DNA of 64,000 bases from Hypericum androsaemum (GCA_963995505.1 OZ023183.1:20952671-21016670), one strand, 5' to 3'. Numbered from the stretch's first letter, positions 47,038-59,170 are shown. The notes: a model not told the origin generated them from the sequence alone. Made by a program: numbers and translations.

Positions 47038-49512
47038 ATGAAGAAGTCCTTGGAGAGTTACCTTCATGCCTCCAAAAGACAACAGGGAAATCAAGGAGGA
47101 GGAGAAGAAGAGGCCAGACAAGCCCTTTTGCTTCATCCGAGCGGTTCTAAAGCTGCTAAGAGCGAAGTGGTTGTCGAGATTGGCAGCGATGCCTCCTCCG
47201 TCAACGAAAAGGCGACCGGCGATGCCAACAGGGGAACGAAATCCAAAGTTTCATTTGAACAAGTGTTGCATGAAGCAGTCAAAAGCAGAGGCAAGGATCA
47301 ACGGCCTTCAACCACTTCCTTTTATAGAAGAAACTCGTGGCGATCACTCGTGAATCGGTCCAAGTCTAGATTATCAGATCAGGTAGCTGACAGCAGCGGT
47401 GTAACCTATGGCGACGACAGCAATCACGAAGACGAAGGCAAGGAAGATGTCCATGGAGAGATCAAGGACACGAAACTGAGAGTGCTTACATTGCTTAAAT
47501 GGGTACTTTACCTCCTAATCTCAGCCGCTTTAGTCAGCACCTTTTTTGTTCCCTTCATAAAGAAACAAAGATTATGGGATCTTCCAATATGGAAATGGGA
47601 GGTGATGGTTTTTGCGCTCATATGTGGCCATTCGTTGTCCGAATGGGGAGTTAAGCTGGTTGTCATCGCCATCGAACACAATTTTCTCTTGCGAGATCGG
47701 GTTCTTTACTTTGTTTACGGGTTGAAGAAGGTTGTTCAGAATTGCCTCTGGCTGAGCTTTATCCTGATTGTTTGGGACTGGCTACTTGAAGACAAGATTA
47801 TGGAGCAGACCAACAGTGAGATATTGCCATATCTGACCAAGATTCTGGTGTGTTTGTTGGTTGGAACTTTTGTCTGGTTTTTGAAGACCCTCCTGGTTAA
47901 GGTCCTTGCCTTGAACTTCCATGTGAACACTTTCTTTGAACGGATCCGAGAGGCTTTATTCAGTCAGTATGTGATCGAAAGGCTCTCGGGACCGCCATTG
48001 TTCGACAGACAAGGACAAGAACCAGAAGGTGATCAGACACGAAATCTGCAGAAGAGCCCCACTGTCGGGACCAGGTCCAGATTCTCTAGGACAGTGTCCA
48101 AGAAGCGACACGAAGAGATCACAATTGACGATCTGAGCAAGCTGAACAAGAAGAACATACCGACTTCGATCATGAAAAGAATGATGAAAATCACCCGTCA
48201 GGGGACGCTGTGTACTCTGGATGAGCAGATACTGAACACGGACATCGAAGACGAGTCTAAATTACTCGTCACAAGTGAACTCCAAGCAAAGGAGGCTGCC
48301 AAGAAGATATTCAACAATGTCGCAAGTCCCGGTATTCAGTAAGTCGCCAGCCAGCTCGGCCAATTCATATCCTCCTCCTGGATGTCCAACTTTAACAGAT
48401 GTTTTCTAACCCAAGTTTTTCCTAGATCAATATTCCTCCAAGACCTGATGCGCTTCATGGACACCGAAGAAGCTTGGAGGACAATGCATCACCTTGGAGC
48501 GACATTCGAAAATGAGGGAATCAGCAAGTCAGCCGTTGATAATTGGGCGGTAATCCAAGTTCTACACTTCTTTTTCTAGCCAACTTTGTCACTTAGATGT
48601 TGCAAGGTAGTATTGCAAGTAATGTAGCATTGAGATTGGAATTCGCTCGCGTTCAGGTTTCGGTGTTTAGAGAGCGGAAGGCACTGGCATTGTCCTTAAA
48701 CGACACCAAAACAGCAGTGGACGAGCTTCACGTGCTGCTGAACATCGTCGTCGGGATCATCATCATAATAATTTGGCTCATCATATTCGGAGTTCCCATT
48801 GCGCACTTTCTAGTGTTCCTCAGCTCCCAGCTTGTCCTGATGGCGTTTGTCTTCGGCAACACCTGCAAGACTACATTCGAAGCAATCGTATTTCTCTTCG
48901 TGATGCACCCTTATGATGTCGGCGACCGCTGCGAAGTAGATGGAATGCAGGTAGTTGTTGAGGAGATGAACATATTATCGACAGTTTTCCTGAGGGCCGA
49001 TAACCAGAAGATGATGTATCCGAACTCTGTGCTAGCCACCAAGCCTATAGTGAACTACCATCGCAGTCCGGATACGAAAGAAGCAATCGAGTTCTGCGTC
49101 CACATCAGTACTCCATTGGAGAAGATTGCTTCTGCTAAAGAAAGGATGAAAAGGTACGTACATACTTGGACAGCTCATACTTATCTCTTCTGCTCTTTCT
49201 TATGTCCTGGAACCAATTTGCAGGTACATTGAAGACAACGAGGAGCTGTGGTACTCGGACGCAGAGGTGTTAGTTGCGGATGTAGAGGACATGAACAAGA
49301 TGAAGATATTGCTAACCGCAACCCACAGAGGGAACAGCCAGGACATGGGGAAGAGGAAGAGCGGAAGAGGCCAGCTGGTAGAACAAGCGATCACCGTGTT
49401 AAAGGAACTTGGCATTGAATATCGGATGCTACCCTTCGACGTCAATGTCCGAAACTTGCCATCTCCAGTTTCCACCAGGCTCCCTTCCAACTGGATCGCT
49501 TGCGCAAACTAG
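47038..49512 (+). CDS. Mechanosensitive channel of small conductance-like protein, MSL10 type (4 exons)
   Basis: Exons 47038-48338, 48426-48549, 48657-49153 and 49224-49512 give 736 residues with consistent phases. A hydrophilic acidic N-terminus (1-145) precedes four membrane segments at about 148-172, 189-210, 220-248 and 265-288. A large cytosolic loop follows (290-500), then two more segments at about 504-523 and 527-556. The last is the MscS pore helix, followed by the MscS beta domain ('FLFVMHPYDVGDRCEVDG', 'MMYPNSVLATKPIVNYHRSPD'). Six segments with this loop is the layout of plasma-membrane MSL4-10 channels. Such channels open under membrane tension and pass mainly anions. The start is the first in-frame ATG; upstream codons lack one. 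A 5' part with an extra exon cannot be excluded. Confidence 0.95.
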
Positions 49513-49616
49513 CAAGGCAACATGGCGAAGCCTGCCAAAGCATCAGCCCATGTATTGACTTCGCAATAAATAGGGACCTACTCTTGAAGAACTTAGTATT
49601 GTGTAATAAGTAATAG

Positions 49617-50719
49617 GGGAAATTGCCTGGAATTATGTCGTAATTAAGGCTAGAGTCTCTGTTATTCAAAATATTATTTTGTCGTCCCTACTTTTTGTAA
49701 AAATCGTGGTCTCGGGTTCCTAACTGACATCAACAGTGAATTTTTATTTTTTTGTCGTGTGAAATAACCTTTATACCCTTAGCTTAAAAAGCAGCCATCT
49801 TCAACCTCTCAAAATTCTAGAACTTGTCTTCAACCTTAGCTAAAAAAAAACATCATCTTCGTTCCAGAAACCCAATCAGATCCAACCTCTAAACAATTTC
49901 AACCTATGAACGAGCGAACACACAACTAATTTCATCTAAGAACATTTAAAAAAACCACAAACCAACCCATTAATCAACACCAACTGAACAAGGAGAGCGC
50001 CCTTGCAATGGGGACCCACATAGGCCTGGGTTTAGGGGGGAATGCAGATCTGGGAAAATCTGAGAGGGAGGCGGGGATGACTCCGGTTCGTTGGAGCTCA
50101 TGTTGAAGTCCGACAACGATGAGATATTACGAGACGGAGCAGGAATGAGGCCGGAGTGGTTGTTGTGGGAGAGGAAGAGGAGGCAGAGGCCGGTGAGGTT
50201 GGAGAGGGAGGACGCCGGGGGGAGGAGAGAGAGGGATTCGAGGATGAGGCGGGTGGCGTGGGGGAGTTGGAGGAGTAGGAGATGCCAAACCAGATGCAGG
50301 GGCTGGTGGTGGGGGACCAAGAGCAGAGGCAGTTGAGTGGGTCAGTGCAGGCGGACTTGAAGTTGAGAAGTGGGGCTTGGTGCGGGTGGGTCATGGCGGT
50401 GGCGGTGTGGAGGAGGAGGAGAGCGGCGGAGATGAGGAGGCAGAGGCGTAGGGTTTGGGGTTTTGTTGTGGTCGCCATTTCTGGGAGTTCAAAGGTTGAG
50501 AGGTTGAAGATGGATGTTCAAAGGTTGAAGATGGCTATTTTTTTAGCTAAGGGTATAAAGGTCATTTTACATGAAAAAAATCAAAACTCGATTGTTGACA
50601 TTAGCTAGGGACCCGAGACCAATATTTTTATAAAAAGTAGGGACAGAAAATAATATTTTGAATAGCAGAGACCCTAGCCTTAATTATATCATAAACCAGG
50701 GACCTGAGGGCAATTTCTC
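49617..50719. mobile_element. Terminal-inverted-repeat element carrying a gene fragment (Pack-type)
   Basis: Arms of about 190 bp (49617-49810 and 50500-50719) are inverted repeats: outer 'gaaattgcc', inner 'ttaaggctag', 'tctcgggt' and 'ctttatacccttagct'. The centre is unrelated to the arms and encodes an LRR receptor kinase fragment on the minus strand. The outer tip (gagaaattgccctcaggtcc on the right arm) is close to that of the large element at 50945-60356. No target duplication was found. Confidence 0.8.
49980..50478 (-). pseudogene. Captured fragment of an LRR receptor-like kinase gene
   Basis: Minus-strand ATG at 50478 opens with a signal-peptide-like start ('LRLCLLISAALLLLHTATA'), then 'LLNFKSACTDPLNCLCSW' and 'PCIWFGI', the N-terminal LRR cap (a Trp-x-G-x-x-C region). 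A one-base shift then gives LRR-like 'LTGLCLLFLSHNNHSGLIP' and 'NPGLCGSPL', the usual end of the ectodomain. Most repeats, the transmembrane part and the kinase are missing. The closest layout known to me is the short-ectodomain inactive receptor kinases. It is a fragment lying between TIR arms, so not a functional gene. Confidence 0.75.
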
Positions 50720-50734
50720 CTAACCTTACAAAGT

Positions 50735-50815
50735 TAAATTTTTACACTATTATTACAATTGTTAGGGTTTGAACCAGTGATCTCTTTGAATTAGTACAAC
50801 AATTGTGTCCTTACG
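50735..50815 (-). repeat. Possible SINE remnant
   Basis: Read on the minus strand, 'tagcgtaaggac' resembles an A box and 'ggttcaaaccct' a B box, similar to the unit at 9570-9670. Weak evidence. Confidence 0.3.
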
Positions 50816-51179
50816 CTAAATACCTTTGTGATTACATGTTTGTAGTTTGCTTCTGGTCGATTTTCCAATATATTAGTGAAGTTTTATGTTTGTCGTCGGA
50901 AGTTGTAATTCTTGATGTAAAAATTTACCTTTACAAATAAAATAGAGAAAATTATTCTGAGGCCCCTGGTGTTTGGTATATTCGATGTTCGCCCCTTGTA
51001 TTCGGTAATCGATTAAAAACTTTCCAAAGTTTGGTTTTATTATACTCTCGGACCCCTCGCTAACGTTATCAAGCATTTTATTTTTTTTAATTCTGAAATG
51101 ATTATTCTACCCCTATAGTCGTCTCCTACCTTCCCTCTGGCGACCCTTCATCATCTTCGACCATCCTCCGTCAGTTTTT

Positions 51180-51620
51180 CGATGCCAACCAAAAAAATCA
51201 TCACAGTCGTTCCTCCTCCGGTACCCAGCTACTCTAGAACCCAACAACTGAGCAGCAACGGTGTGAGACCGAGCGACGACCAAAATGACACGGCGGTGGA
51301 GAAGACCAAATATTCAGATGAATCGAAAGGTAGGGAAGCCTTATCATCCGATAACTTCCATCGAAAAGCCAGGTTATGAGCAAAATGACACGATGGTGGA
51401 GAAGACCAAAAATTCAGATCGACGAGCACCCATTGGCCCCATCTTCAACGACGACCTCGACGACGAAGATGACTCTACTTTTGTACTCTCGATTTTCCAT
51501 CTAATTGCATCACTCTTCAGTTTGTTGAATCGTATTGCAGGAATAAGTGAACAAGTAACCCGAGACAGATCTGCAGTGGTCGTCCTAAGGTCGGTCTAAA
51601 GCTATGCTAGGCTAGGCTAT
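51180..51620 (+). other. Gene-like fragment with internal duplication in the MULE
   Basis: Open frames at 51182-51379 and 51285-51599 without a family match. 'aaaatgacac(g)gcggtggagaag' at 51284-51310 recurs at 51381-51405 in about 40 bases of direct repeat. Possibly a captured or low-complexity piece. Confidence 0.3.
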
Positions 51621-52079
51621 GCTACGGGCTATGCTACGGAAAGGAAAATGATACAAGAAAAATAGAGTAGTTGGTTGTTGTATTTGTTGATGTCTTCTTC
51701 CTTGCCCGAGCCCTCATTATATAGAGTTTCTGGACCTAGCCCCTGCTCCTTAGAATAGAAAATCGCAAGCCGCCTTCCATACACGGAGACCTCGGCTCCA
51801 AGTTTCAATCCCGAGAGATCCGCTTTAATAAAGATCATTGCAAAGGTAGAAAGATTTAGTCCAGCTTGGTATAGGAAAGACCTGGACCGACGTCCTAAAA
51901 TAAGGCAACTCGGTCCTAAGTAAACGTAACCAAGGTGTGTTAGCCAAGCAACCTGGTATCAAATAGGAAAATACAAACCAACGTGCCAAACATAAAAGGA
52001 TCCGCTCGATATAGGAAATTTTGTCCCAAACTCATTTAGAAAAACCTAAACCGTGTTGCCCAACCAAGAATATTGCCTC

Positions 52080-52880
52080 AATAGACTCGCACGCGCTCAA
52101 CCCGACATCGCTGGCAAAAGTACAAAGACGTCGGTCCAGCCCGAAGAAGCACCTCATCCGGCTTGGCCCAACAAAGGCTTGTCGTTGTTCTGGTCTCAAG
52201 AGGACCCACTCGTTGGTCTGGCTCAATAAGGGGTTGTCATTGGTCTGACTCCAAACAGGAGCCTCATTGGTTCCACCTTAAAATAAATACCTTGTTGGTT
52301 TGACCCGAATAGCCACCCTCGTCAGTCCGGCCCAACAGTGGTTTATTGCCAATTCGACCTCCTTCAAAACAACACGTCGATCCGCTCTGAATAGGTTCAA
52401 CGTCAGTCTGGCTTGTAAAGTGGAATTTAAGAGGTTTGAGAACCGGCCCAAAAGTCGTGGGTCTGGCCTATAGTGGGTTGCCGATCTTGTAATGGGCCCG
52501 TTAGCATGGCTCGTTAATCCAACTCGATCAAAGGTATGTTGCCGGTCTGCCTCCAAAACCCATTGTTGTTGGTCCGCCCCCAAAATCCAACGTTATCGGT
52601 CCGGCTCCGAGGCCCAATATTATTGGTCAGCCCCCGAGGCCCGGCGTTGTCGGTCCGGCTTATAAAGAAGCGATAGTCGCTCTGGCATGCTATCAAGTTG
52701 GCTCGCATCGTGCTTGAAAAATGGTTCGTACCAACTTTACTCGAAACCACTCGGACCTTTGATCCTGACATAATTTCAACCTACAACAATGGTGAGGCAT
52801 CGGTATGGCCTACATGGTGAGGCACTAGTCTAGCCTTCATAGTGAGGCATCGGTTCGGCCTACATGGTGAGGCATCAGTC
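52080..52880 (+). repeat. Degenerate array of 'ttggtccggc'-like units
   Basis: Words of the type 'tcggtccggctc', 'ttggtctggctc', 'ttggtccgcccc' and 'cggttcggcc' recur every 25-60 bases with varying spacers. The last three units have a regular 'tacatggtgaggcat' spacer (52795-52875). No coding function is visible. Confidence 0.55.
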
Positions 52881-53699
52881 CAGTCTTGAAAGAGGGGAGT
52901 TGTTGGTCCGGTCTTACAATGAACTTTAGATCCTCTTGCGCTCTGAATCCTAAGATAATGTAAATTACAAAGTTGTAGATCTAAGTCTTAGCTTCGCACA
53001 GCATCTTGAATCGTCTCAATCTGAGCTCTAGATGAAAAGTTATGTGCGTTTCTCCAAAGAGCATTACCCAGGCACGCCGACCGCTCGCCCAAGACCAAGC
53101 CGGACCGACCAGGCAGATCCAACCTAGGCGAGGTTATCTTAATGTGGGTTTTTGACCCTATTCTACTTCGAATCTAAAAAAGTCGTAACCTACAAAGTTG
53201 TAGATCTTTGTCTTACCTTTGCATAGCCGAAATAATCAACTCAATCTGATGCTCGAGTCAAAAGTAATAGCTGATCTACCAAAGACCAATGATGAGGGGC
53301 CAGCGAGTACCGGCGTACCAAAGGGCAAGTGAAAGCCAGCCTAAGTTGCTCCGACCTATCCAAAATGCAAGCAAGTACTGGCCTAAGTGAGCGCCGGTCT
53401 AACCAAAGGTAAATGAGAGCCGACCCACTCCAAGAGGCATGTGAAACCCCATGAACATTTGAGACCGATCACCAAGGCATGAGACTGATCACTAAGGTTG
53501 AGACCGGCAACTAAAGTTGAAACTAACTGCGTTCGACCCAAGTGAGAACCAACCGGGTCTGCACTAGAAGGCAACTAACTAGATCTCTATTAATTCTAAA
53601 TAAAAGCTGGGTCCATCTAATCAATAGACCGGATACAGTCTCGCTTTTACCCAAAGCCAAGTTCAACAAATCGATAAAAATCAAAGGGGGGAAAAAGAA

Positions 53700-53781
53700 A
53701 GAGCAAAAGCGAACCCTTAATCTCCAATCGAACCCTTGTGTCGTCGCGGCAGTGGTTAATAGTGTACGGACTGAGCCAGTC
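53700..53781 (-). pseudogene. Gene fragment interrupted by the gypsy element, distal part
   Basis: The minus strand reads 'DWLSPYTINHCRDDTRVRLE', in frame with the piece at 58990-59120 once the gypsy element and one target-duplication copy are set aside. The family is uncertain; a Kelch/F-box-like repeat is the nearest impression. Confidence 0.4.
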
Positions 53782-54103
53782 TGTCACAACCCCATTGGTC
53801 TAGCTCTAATTAGTGGGTTGTTACGTTAGTGGGTTTTAATTCCTAAGTGGGCTACAAGTTAGTTCCACGTGTGTACGTGTGTCACGGGTGAAGGTGGGTT
53901 AGTGTCAGCCGACATTCTAGTAGTTCGTTATTGGCCCAGCTAGTATAAATTATGGGCTCAATCATTGTACAGGATCATCCATTATTATCAATCTAATATC
54001 TATTTCCCCACTCCTTTTCTTCTCTCTCTCTCTCTCTCCTTATTTTCTTCCTTTCTCACCCAAACTTTTTCCTTTTCTAAACTCTTTTCTAACACCCGTG
54101 ACA
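53782..54103 (+). repeat. 5' LTR of the gypsy element
   Basis: Short LTR of 322 bp with a '(tc)n' run at about 54022-54039. The 3' LTR matches it closely but has an extra 'gtgggttgttacgtta' unit and a shorter TC run. Confidence 0.92.
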
Positions 54104-54104
54104 G

Positions 54105-54117
54105 TGGTATCAGAGCC
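54105..54117 (+). promoter_or_regulatory. Primer binding site of the gypsy element
   Basis: TGGTATCAGAGCC one base after the 5' LTR, initiator-Met-tRNA type. Confidence 0.9.
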
Positions 54118-54123
54118 ATTCTG

Positions 54124-55464
54124 ATGGCTACCCATGCGAAATCTACCGAAGAGAAGGTCGACAAACTCGAGAGTACTATATCCAAGTTTACTCGGGAATA
54201 GACCTCTCGTATGCAAGAATCATGGAACCGAATGGACCAGTTCTTTCAAGAAAGCAACTGAAGGTTCGACGAAAGCAACAAACGGTTCGACGAACTCCAA
54301 GAGGCCTTCAACTCCTGTTCCACCATCGAGAGGGCCCCCGAAGATAGAGGTATCTTACGTCCAATACCTATTATACCCTCCGAGGCCACTACAACGGCAT
54401 CTACGACTCTCACCACAGCGGCTTCATCGATTCCAACCACAGCAGCAACAACGACTCCAACTGTAGTGAATTCAGCAAACTCGAACCAGAAGCTACGCCT
54501 CGACTTTCCGGAGTTCACCCCAGGTAATCCCTGCTTCTGGGTCCGTCAATGCGAGCGTTATTTTATTGTTAATCAAGTGGAGGAGTCTGGGCAGGTCGAA
54601 TTGGCTAGTCTACATCTGAACATCGTGGCGGAGACATGGTTCGACTCGTGGTGGCTGAATCAACAAAATCCTAGTTGGACCCTCTTTGTCACTCAGCTTT
54701 GTCGAAGGTTTGGAGATAAGGATTCTGACAGTGTAGTCAAAGAATTCAACCACCTCAAACAAACTGGCAACGTTGACGACTACATTGAAAAATTCGAGGA
54801 GCTGAAAGGCATGATGTTGCGGGAAAACCCCAGCTTATCGGACAGGTACTTTATGTTCAGTTTCATTGGTGGGTTGAATGATACTCTCGAATCCTTGGTC
54901 ACGACTCACACTCCAGACACCATCAAAGATGCAATCGATAAGGCACGACTCCACGAGACTGCCTTGAAGACGATGCATAAAGGCCAAGCAAGTCAGAGCA
55001 TTGGGGGCGCCACTTATACGGCCGCCAAAGTGGGTACTTTCCACAGAGAGAGCTTCCCACCCAAGAAGGACCCCAGTTGTTTTCGGTGTGGGGACAGGTA
55101 CTTCAAGGGGCATACTTGTAAGCCCCGACCGGTCGGTAGAGTGAATGTCCTTGACGATGAAGTTTGCAAGCAAGGAGATCCTCCCAACATCGAGGCACAA
55201 GTAGGGGAGGAGACGGTGGATACCGTAGAGATATCTATGCATGCCATTAATGGAAGTAGCAGAAGCGGAACCCTAAAACTCAAAGGCACTATCTGTGGCA
55301 GGCTGGTGCTTATCCTACTCGTCACCGGGAGCACGACAACTTTCATTAACTCCGTCTTGGTTTGTGACCTCAGGTTGTACGAGATGGATGCAAATGGCAT
55401 GACGATTGCATTAGCCAACGGCTCGAAAGTTTCTTGTTCAAAGTTGTGTCCTAGCTTGGTCTAG
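54124..55464 (+). pseudogene. gag: Gypsy gag with zinc knuckle and protease start
   Basis: ATG 54124 opens a coiled-coil-like stretch, broken by TAG 54199 and TGA 54259. The capsid region follows ('FPEFTPGNPCFWVRQCERYF', near 54502), then the zinc knuckle 'CFRCGDRYFKGHTC' near 55078, the CX2C-x-H-x-C form usual in chromoviruses. The protease site near 55315 reads 'LLVTGSTTTF', with Val where the catalytic Asp is expected. The frame ends at TAG 55462. Confidence 0.85.
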
Positions 55465-58400
55465 GAAATGTGAGGGAGCAACTTTTGTTGCAACTTCCGT
55501 ATCCTAGATCTCAGATCGTATGACATCATTCTCGACACCGAGTGGATGCAAGAGTTTAACCCAGTTACATTTGATTTTGTCCAGTCACATGCCACTATCA
55601 AGAAATCAGGGAAAAATATCATCCTTCACGGGCATCATACACGCCAAACGGAGCTTAGCTGTCTCTTGGAAGACCTACCCATCAAACCTATTAAAGTTAA
55701 TCACTTGATGGGAGCCGCCTGGGTCTTTTGGAGTCAAGATGATTTGACGGCAATTCCACAAGCAGATGACGATCTATATACTATCAAGATAGGAGCTATC
55801 GGGGGGAAGGAATTTAGTCCTAAATTCCTAAAATGGCTGCGAGAGTTGATCAAAACTTTCAACGACTTATTTGCGGAGCCCCGAAGCCTTCCACCGGAGA
55901 GATCGCATGATCATGGGATCTCCTTGGTTCCAGGATCTATAGCAATAGCAATTCATCTGTACCGATATCCGTACTTTCAGAAGATGGAGATTGAAAGGCA
56001 AGTACAAGAGCTCCTCGAAGTCGGGTTCATTCAACCAAGCTGGAGTCCTTTTGCATCGCCGGTGCTATTGGTGAAAAAGAAAGATAGGAGCTGGCAGATG
56101 TGTGTCAATTATCAATAATTAAATAGCTGCACGATCAAAGACAAGTACCCTATCCCGATCATCGATGACTTGCTCGATGAATTGTATGGTGCACACATAT
56201 TCTCCGAATTGGACCTTCGATCTGGATATCACCAGATCTGAATGAAGGAACAAGACATTCCTAAGATGGCATTTCGAACTCATCATAGCCATTACGAGTT
56301 TTGAGTCCTCCTTTTCGGACTCACAAACGCACCCGCCACTTTCCAGTCCTTGATGAATCAGTTCCTCACTCCATTCCTTCGTCAATTTGTTCTGGTGTTT
56401 TTTTGACGATATTCTTGTCTATAGCAAGGGACTTGAGGATCATCTTCACCACCTCCATTTGGTGCTCCAGTTACTACGACAAGAGCAATTCCATCTTAAG
56501 TTCTTAAAGTCCGAGTTTGGAGTTGCTAAAGTGGACTATCTTGGTCATGTCATTTCTGAAGAGGGTGTAGGAACTGACCCTAAGAAGGTAAAATCGATGG
56601 TAAATTGTCTGACCCCTGCCATAGTTCATAACTTGCGAGGGTTTCTTGGCCTCATCGGGTACTACCACACGTTCATACAAAACTACGGCTCCATAGCTCA
56701 GCCCCTCACTAAGCTTTTGAAGAAAGATGGGTTCAAGTGGTCAGAGGAGGCGGACATCGCCTTCCGCGAGCTCAAGACTCTCTTATCTAACACTCTTATA
56801 CTAGCTTACCCTAACTTCTTGTGTAAGTTTATGTTGGAGACAGATGCGTCAGACCGAGGCATTGGAGCAGTTCTCACACAAGAAGGGAGACCTATTGCAT
56901 ATATGAGCGAGACACTCAGACCAAAGAACGCAGGGGCTGGCCGTTTATGAAAAAAAGCTCCTTACAGTACTATCCGCTATTACTCAGTGGAGACATTACC
57001 TGGAAGGAACTCCGTTCGTGATCAAGACCGACCACCAAAGCCTTCATTTCTTACTTGACCAGAAAGTGCATACAAACTTTCAACGAAAAGGAGTGTCTCG
57101 GTTGATGGGCCTCGACTTCACCATCGAGTATAAGCGCGAGTTCGATTGATGGGCCCCCTTTCTTGAATACTAAATGACCGTTCTACAGCTCCCATCATCA
57201 CTGAATTGCATGCCATCTCCTCGGTCGTTCCGAACTGGAAGTTAATCGTGGAGGCCAGCTACAGTGGTGACGAAAGAACGCAGCTGCTAATATCTAAATT
57301 ATTGGTTACTCTGACCAACCATCTGGATTTCACTTTTCACCAAGGCCTGATGTGGTACAAGAGAAGAATATACATGGAGATTTTGGGCAATCTTTGCCAT
57401 GACATCATTAGCCAATTGCATGACTCACCTATGGGGGGCCATTCCGGGCAGCTCGTCACTTATAAAAGAGTGAAAAGGTACTTCTATTGGCCTGGGTTGC
57501 GAACTCAAGTTGTCGCTTTTATCACCAACTGTGACATATGTCAGCAGTGTAAATCCGAGCACGTCGCAAGCCCTGGTTTATTGCAGCCTCTAGCCATTCC
57601 GGAAGGAGTTTGGAAGGACATATCGCTGGATTTTGTCGAAGGGCTTCCAACATCGGGTGGGAAGAACACCATCTTGGTGGTAGTTGACCGCTTCTCAAAG
57701 TACGGGCATTTTATTGCCTTAAAGCATCCCTACACCACAATTCAAGTGGCGCACATACTCCTTGACAATGTTTTTAAGCTCTACAGGCTACCATGTTCAA
57801 TAGTTTCAGACCGTGACAAGGTGTTCACGAGTAATGTGTGGAGGGAGCTATTTCGCTCTTTCGAAACTTCATTACACCTCAGCTCAGCTTGTTACCCCCA
57901 ATCCGATGGCCAAACGGAAAGGTTGAACCAATGCCTCGAGCATTACTTGCAGGTGATGTGTTTCCAACGCCCGGGTAGCTGGTCCAAGTGGCTCTCCCTC
58001 GCCGAGCTTTGGTACAATAATGCTTACCACTCCGCGATCAAGCGCACCCCTTTCGAAGTGGTATATGGGTACGCCCCTCCTCCTATTCTGGGCTTTCAAG
58101 AAGAGCAACCATTGGTTGCAGTAGTGATAGAATTCTCCACCCATCATGCTCAGATGGTTCTAATTTTGACGATAGCACTATAGCAGACACAAAACTGAAT
58201 GAAGACGCAAGCAGATAAGAAGAGAAGCGAGCATGAGTTTGCTGCTGGGGACCAAGTGTTCCTTAAACTCCAGCCGTACAAGCAGTCATCTCTCGTAATA
58301 CGCTCAAATATCAAACTGGCTGCCAAGTTCTTTGGCCTGTACCGAGTGCTGGAGAGGGTCGGGCCTTTGCTTATAAGTTGGACTTGCCGACCACTTGCTC

Positions 58401-58620
58401 AATCCATCTCGTATTCTATGTTTCACTACTGAGGAAGGCCATCTCAAGTCCAGGCCCGAAGCTATCTTAGACCGTCATCTTGTCAAGAGGGGCAATCGAG
58501 GTGTGGTCCAAGTGTTGATCAAGTGGGCCAACTTGCATGACGATGACGCGACCTGGGAAGATTATTCGGTGGTCAAGGCCCAATTTCCTGAAGTTGAGGC
58601 GTTGAATTCTTGAGACAAGA
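55465..58620 (+). pseudogene. pol: Gypsy pol: reverse transcriptase, RNase H, integrase, chromodomain
   Basis: Reverse transcriptase: 'VGFIQPSWSPFASPVLLVKK' near 56023 and '[11 protein letters not shown]' near 56399. RNase H: 'LETDASDRGIGAVL' near 56836. Integrase: zinc-binding 'GHSGQLV' to 'CDICQQC' near 57439-57550, core 'ISLDFVEGLP' near 57620 and 'CYPQSDGQTERLNQ' near 57890. Chromodomain: 'VLIKWANLHDDDATWED' near 58511. Stops at 55471, 56116, 56239 and 56302 and shifts near 56390, 56945 and 58185 disrupt it. The chromodomain is thought to steer integration to marked chromatin. Confidence 0.92.
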
Positions 58621-58640
58621 ATTCCCTAACGGGGCCCGAG

Positions 58641-58989
58641 TGTCACAACCCTATTGGTCTAGCTCTAGTTAGTGGGTTGTTACGTTAGTGGGTTGTTACG
58701 TTAGTAGGTTATGGGTTGTTATTTTAATTTCCTAAGTGGGCTACAAGTTAGTTCCACATGTGTACGTGTGTCATAGGGTGAAGGTGGGTTAGTGTCAGCC
58801 TACATCCTAGTAGTTCGTTATTGGCCCAGTTAGTATAAATTATGGGCTCAATCATTGTACAGGATCATCCATTATTATCAATCTATTATATATTTCCCCA
58901 CTCCTTTTCTTCTCTCTCTCTCTCCCAATTTTCTTCCTTTCTCACCCAAACTTCTTCCTTTTCTAAACTCTTTTCTAACACCTGTGACA
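58641..58989 (+). repeat. 3' LTR of the gypsy element
   Basis: TGTCACAACC start and GTGACA end, 349 bp, closely matching the 5' LTR. Confidence 0.92.
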
Positions 58990-59120
58990 GAGTCCTTGGT
59001 ACGGGGATCGAACTTGTAGGTGATGTCAGAGCACTTCTCGATGATGTAGATGTGGTTGGCGCCGATCGCGATGGAGAGCCCTTGAAGTCCCACGGCATGG
59101 ACTCCGACGTCTCCAATTAC
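58990..59120 (-). pseudogene. Gene fragment interrupted by the gypsy element, proximal part
   Basis: The minus strand reads 'GLQGLSIAIGANHIYIIEK' then 'YKFDPRTKD' up to the gypsy edge, where it would continue in 53781-53700. It may be part of a Kelch-type repeat ('FDPRT..W' is common there), but the similarity is only by eye. It lies inside the MULE and so is a candidate captured exon. Confidence 0.4.
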
Positions 59121-59170
59121 TTGTTCATCTCTACTTGGATTTTGGCTTTTGGTTCAAGGGGAAGCAACTA

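Larger units (their letters stand above)
53782..58989 (+). mobile_element. Ty3-gypsy retrotransposon with chromodomain (chromovirus)
   Basis: LTRs at 53782-54103 and 58641-58989 (TGTCACAACC...GTGACA) flank gag and pol. A primer binding site TGGTATCAGAGCC follows the 5' LTR. The flanks CAGTC and GAGTC differ at one base, a near-perfect target duplication. Domain order protease, reverse transcriptase, RNase H, integrase, chromodomain is the Ty3-gypsy chromovirus order. Stops and frameshifts in every region show it is dead. Confidence 0.95.
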
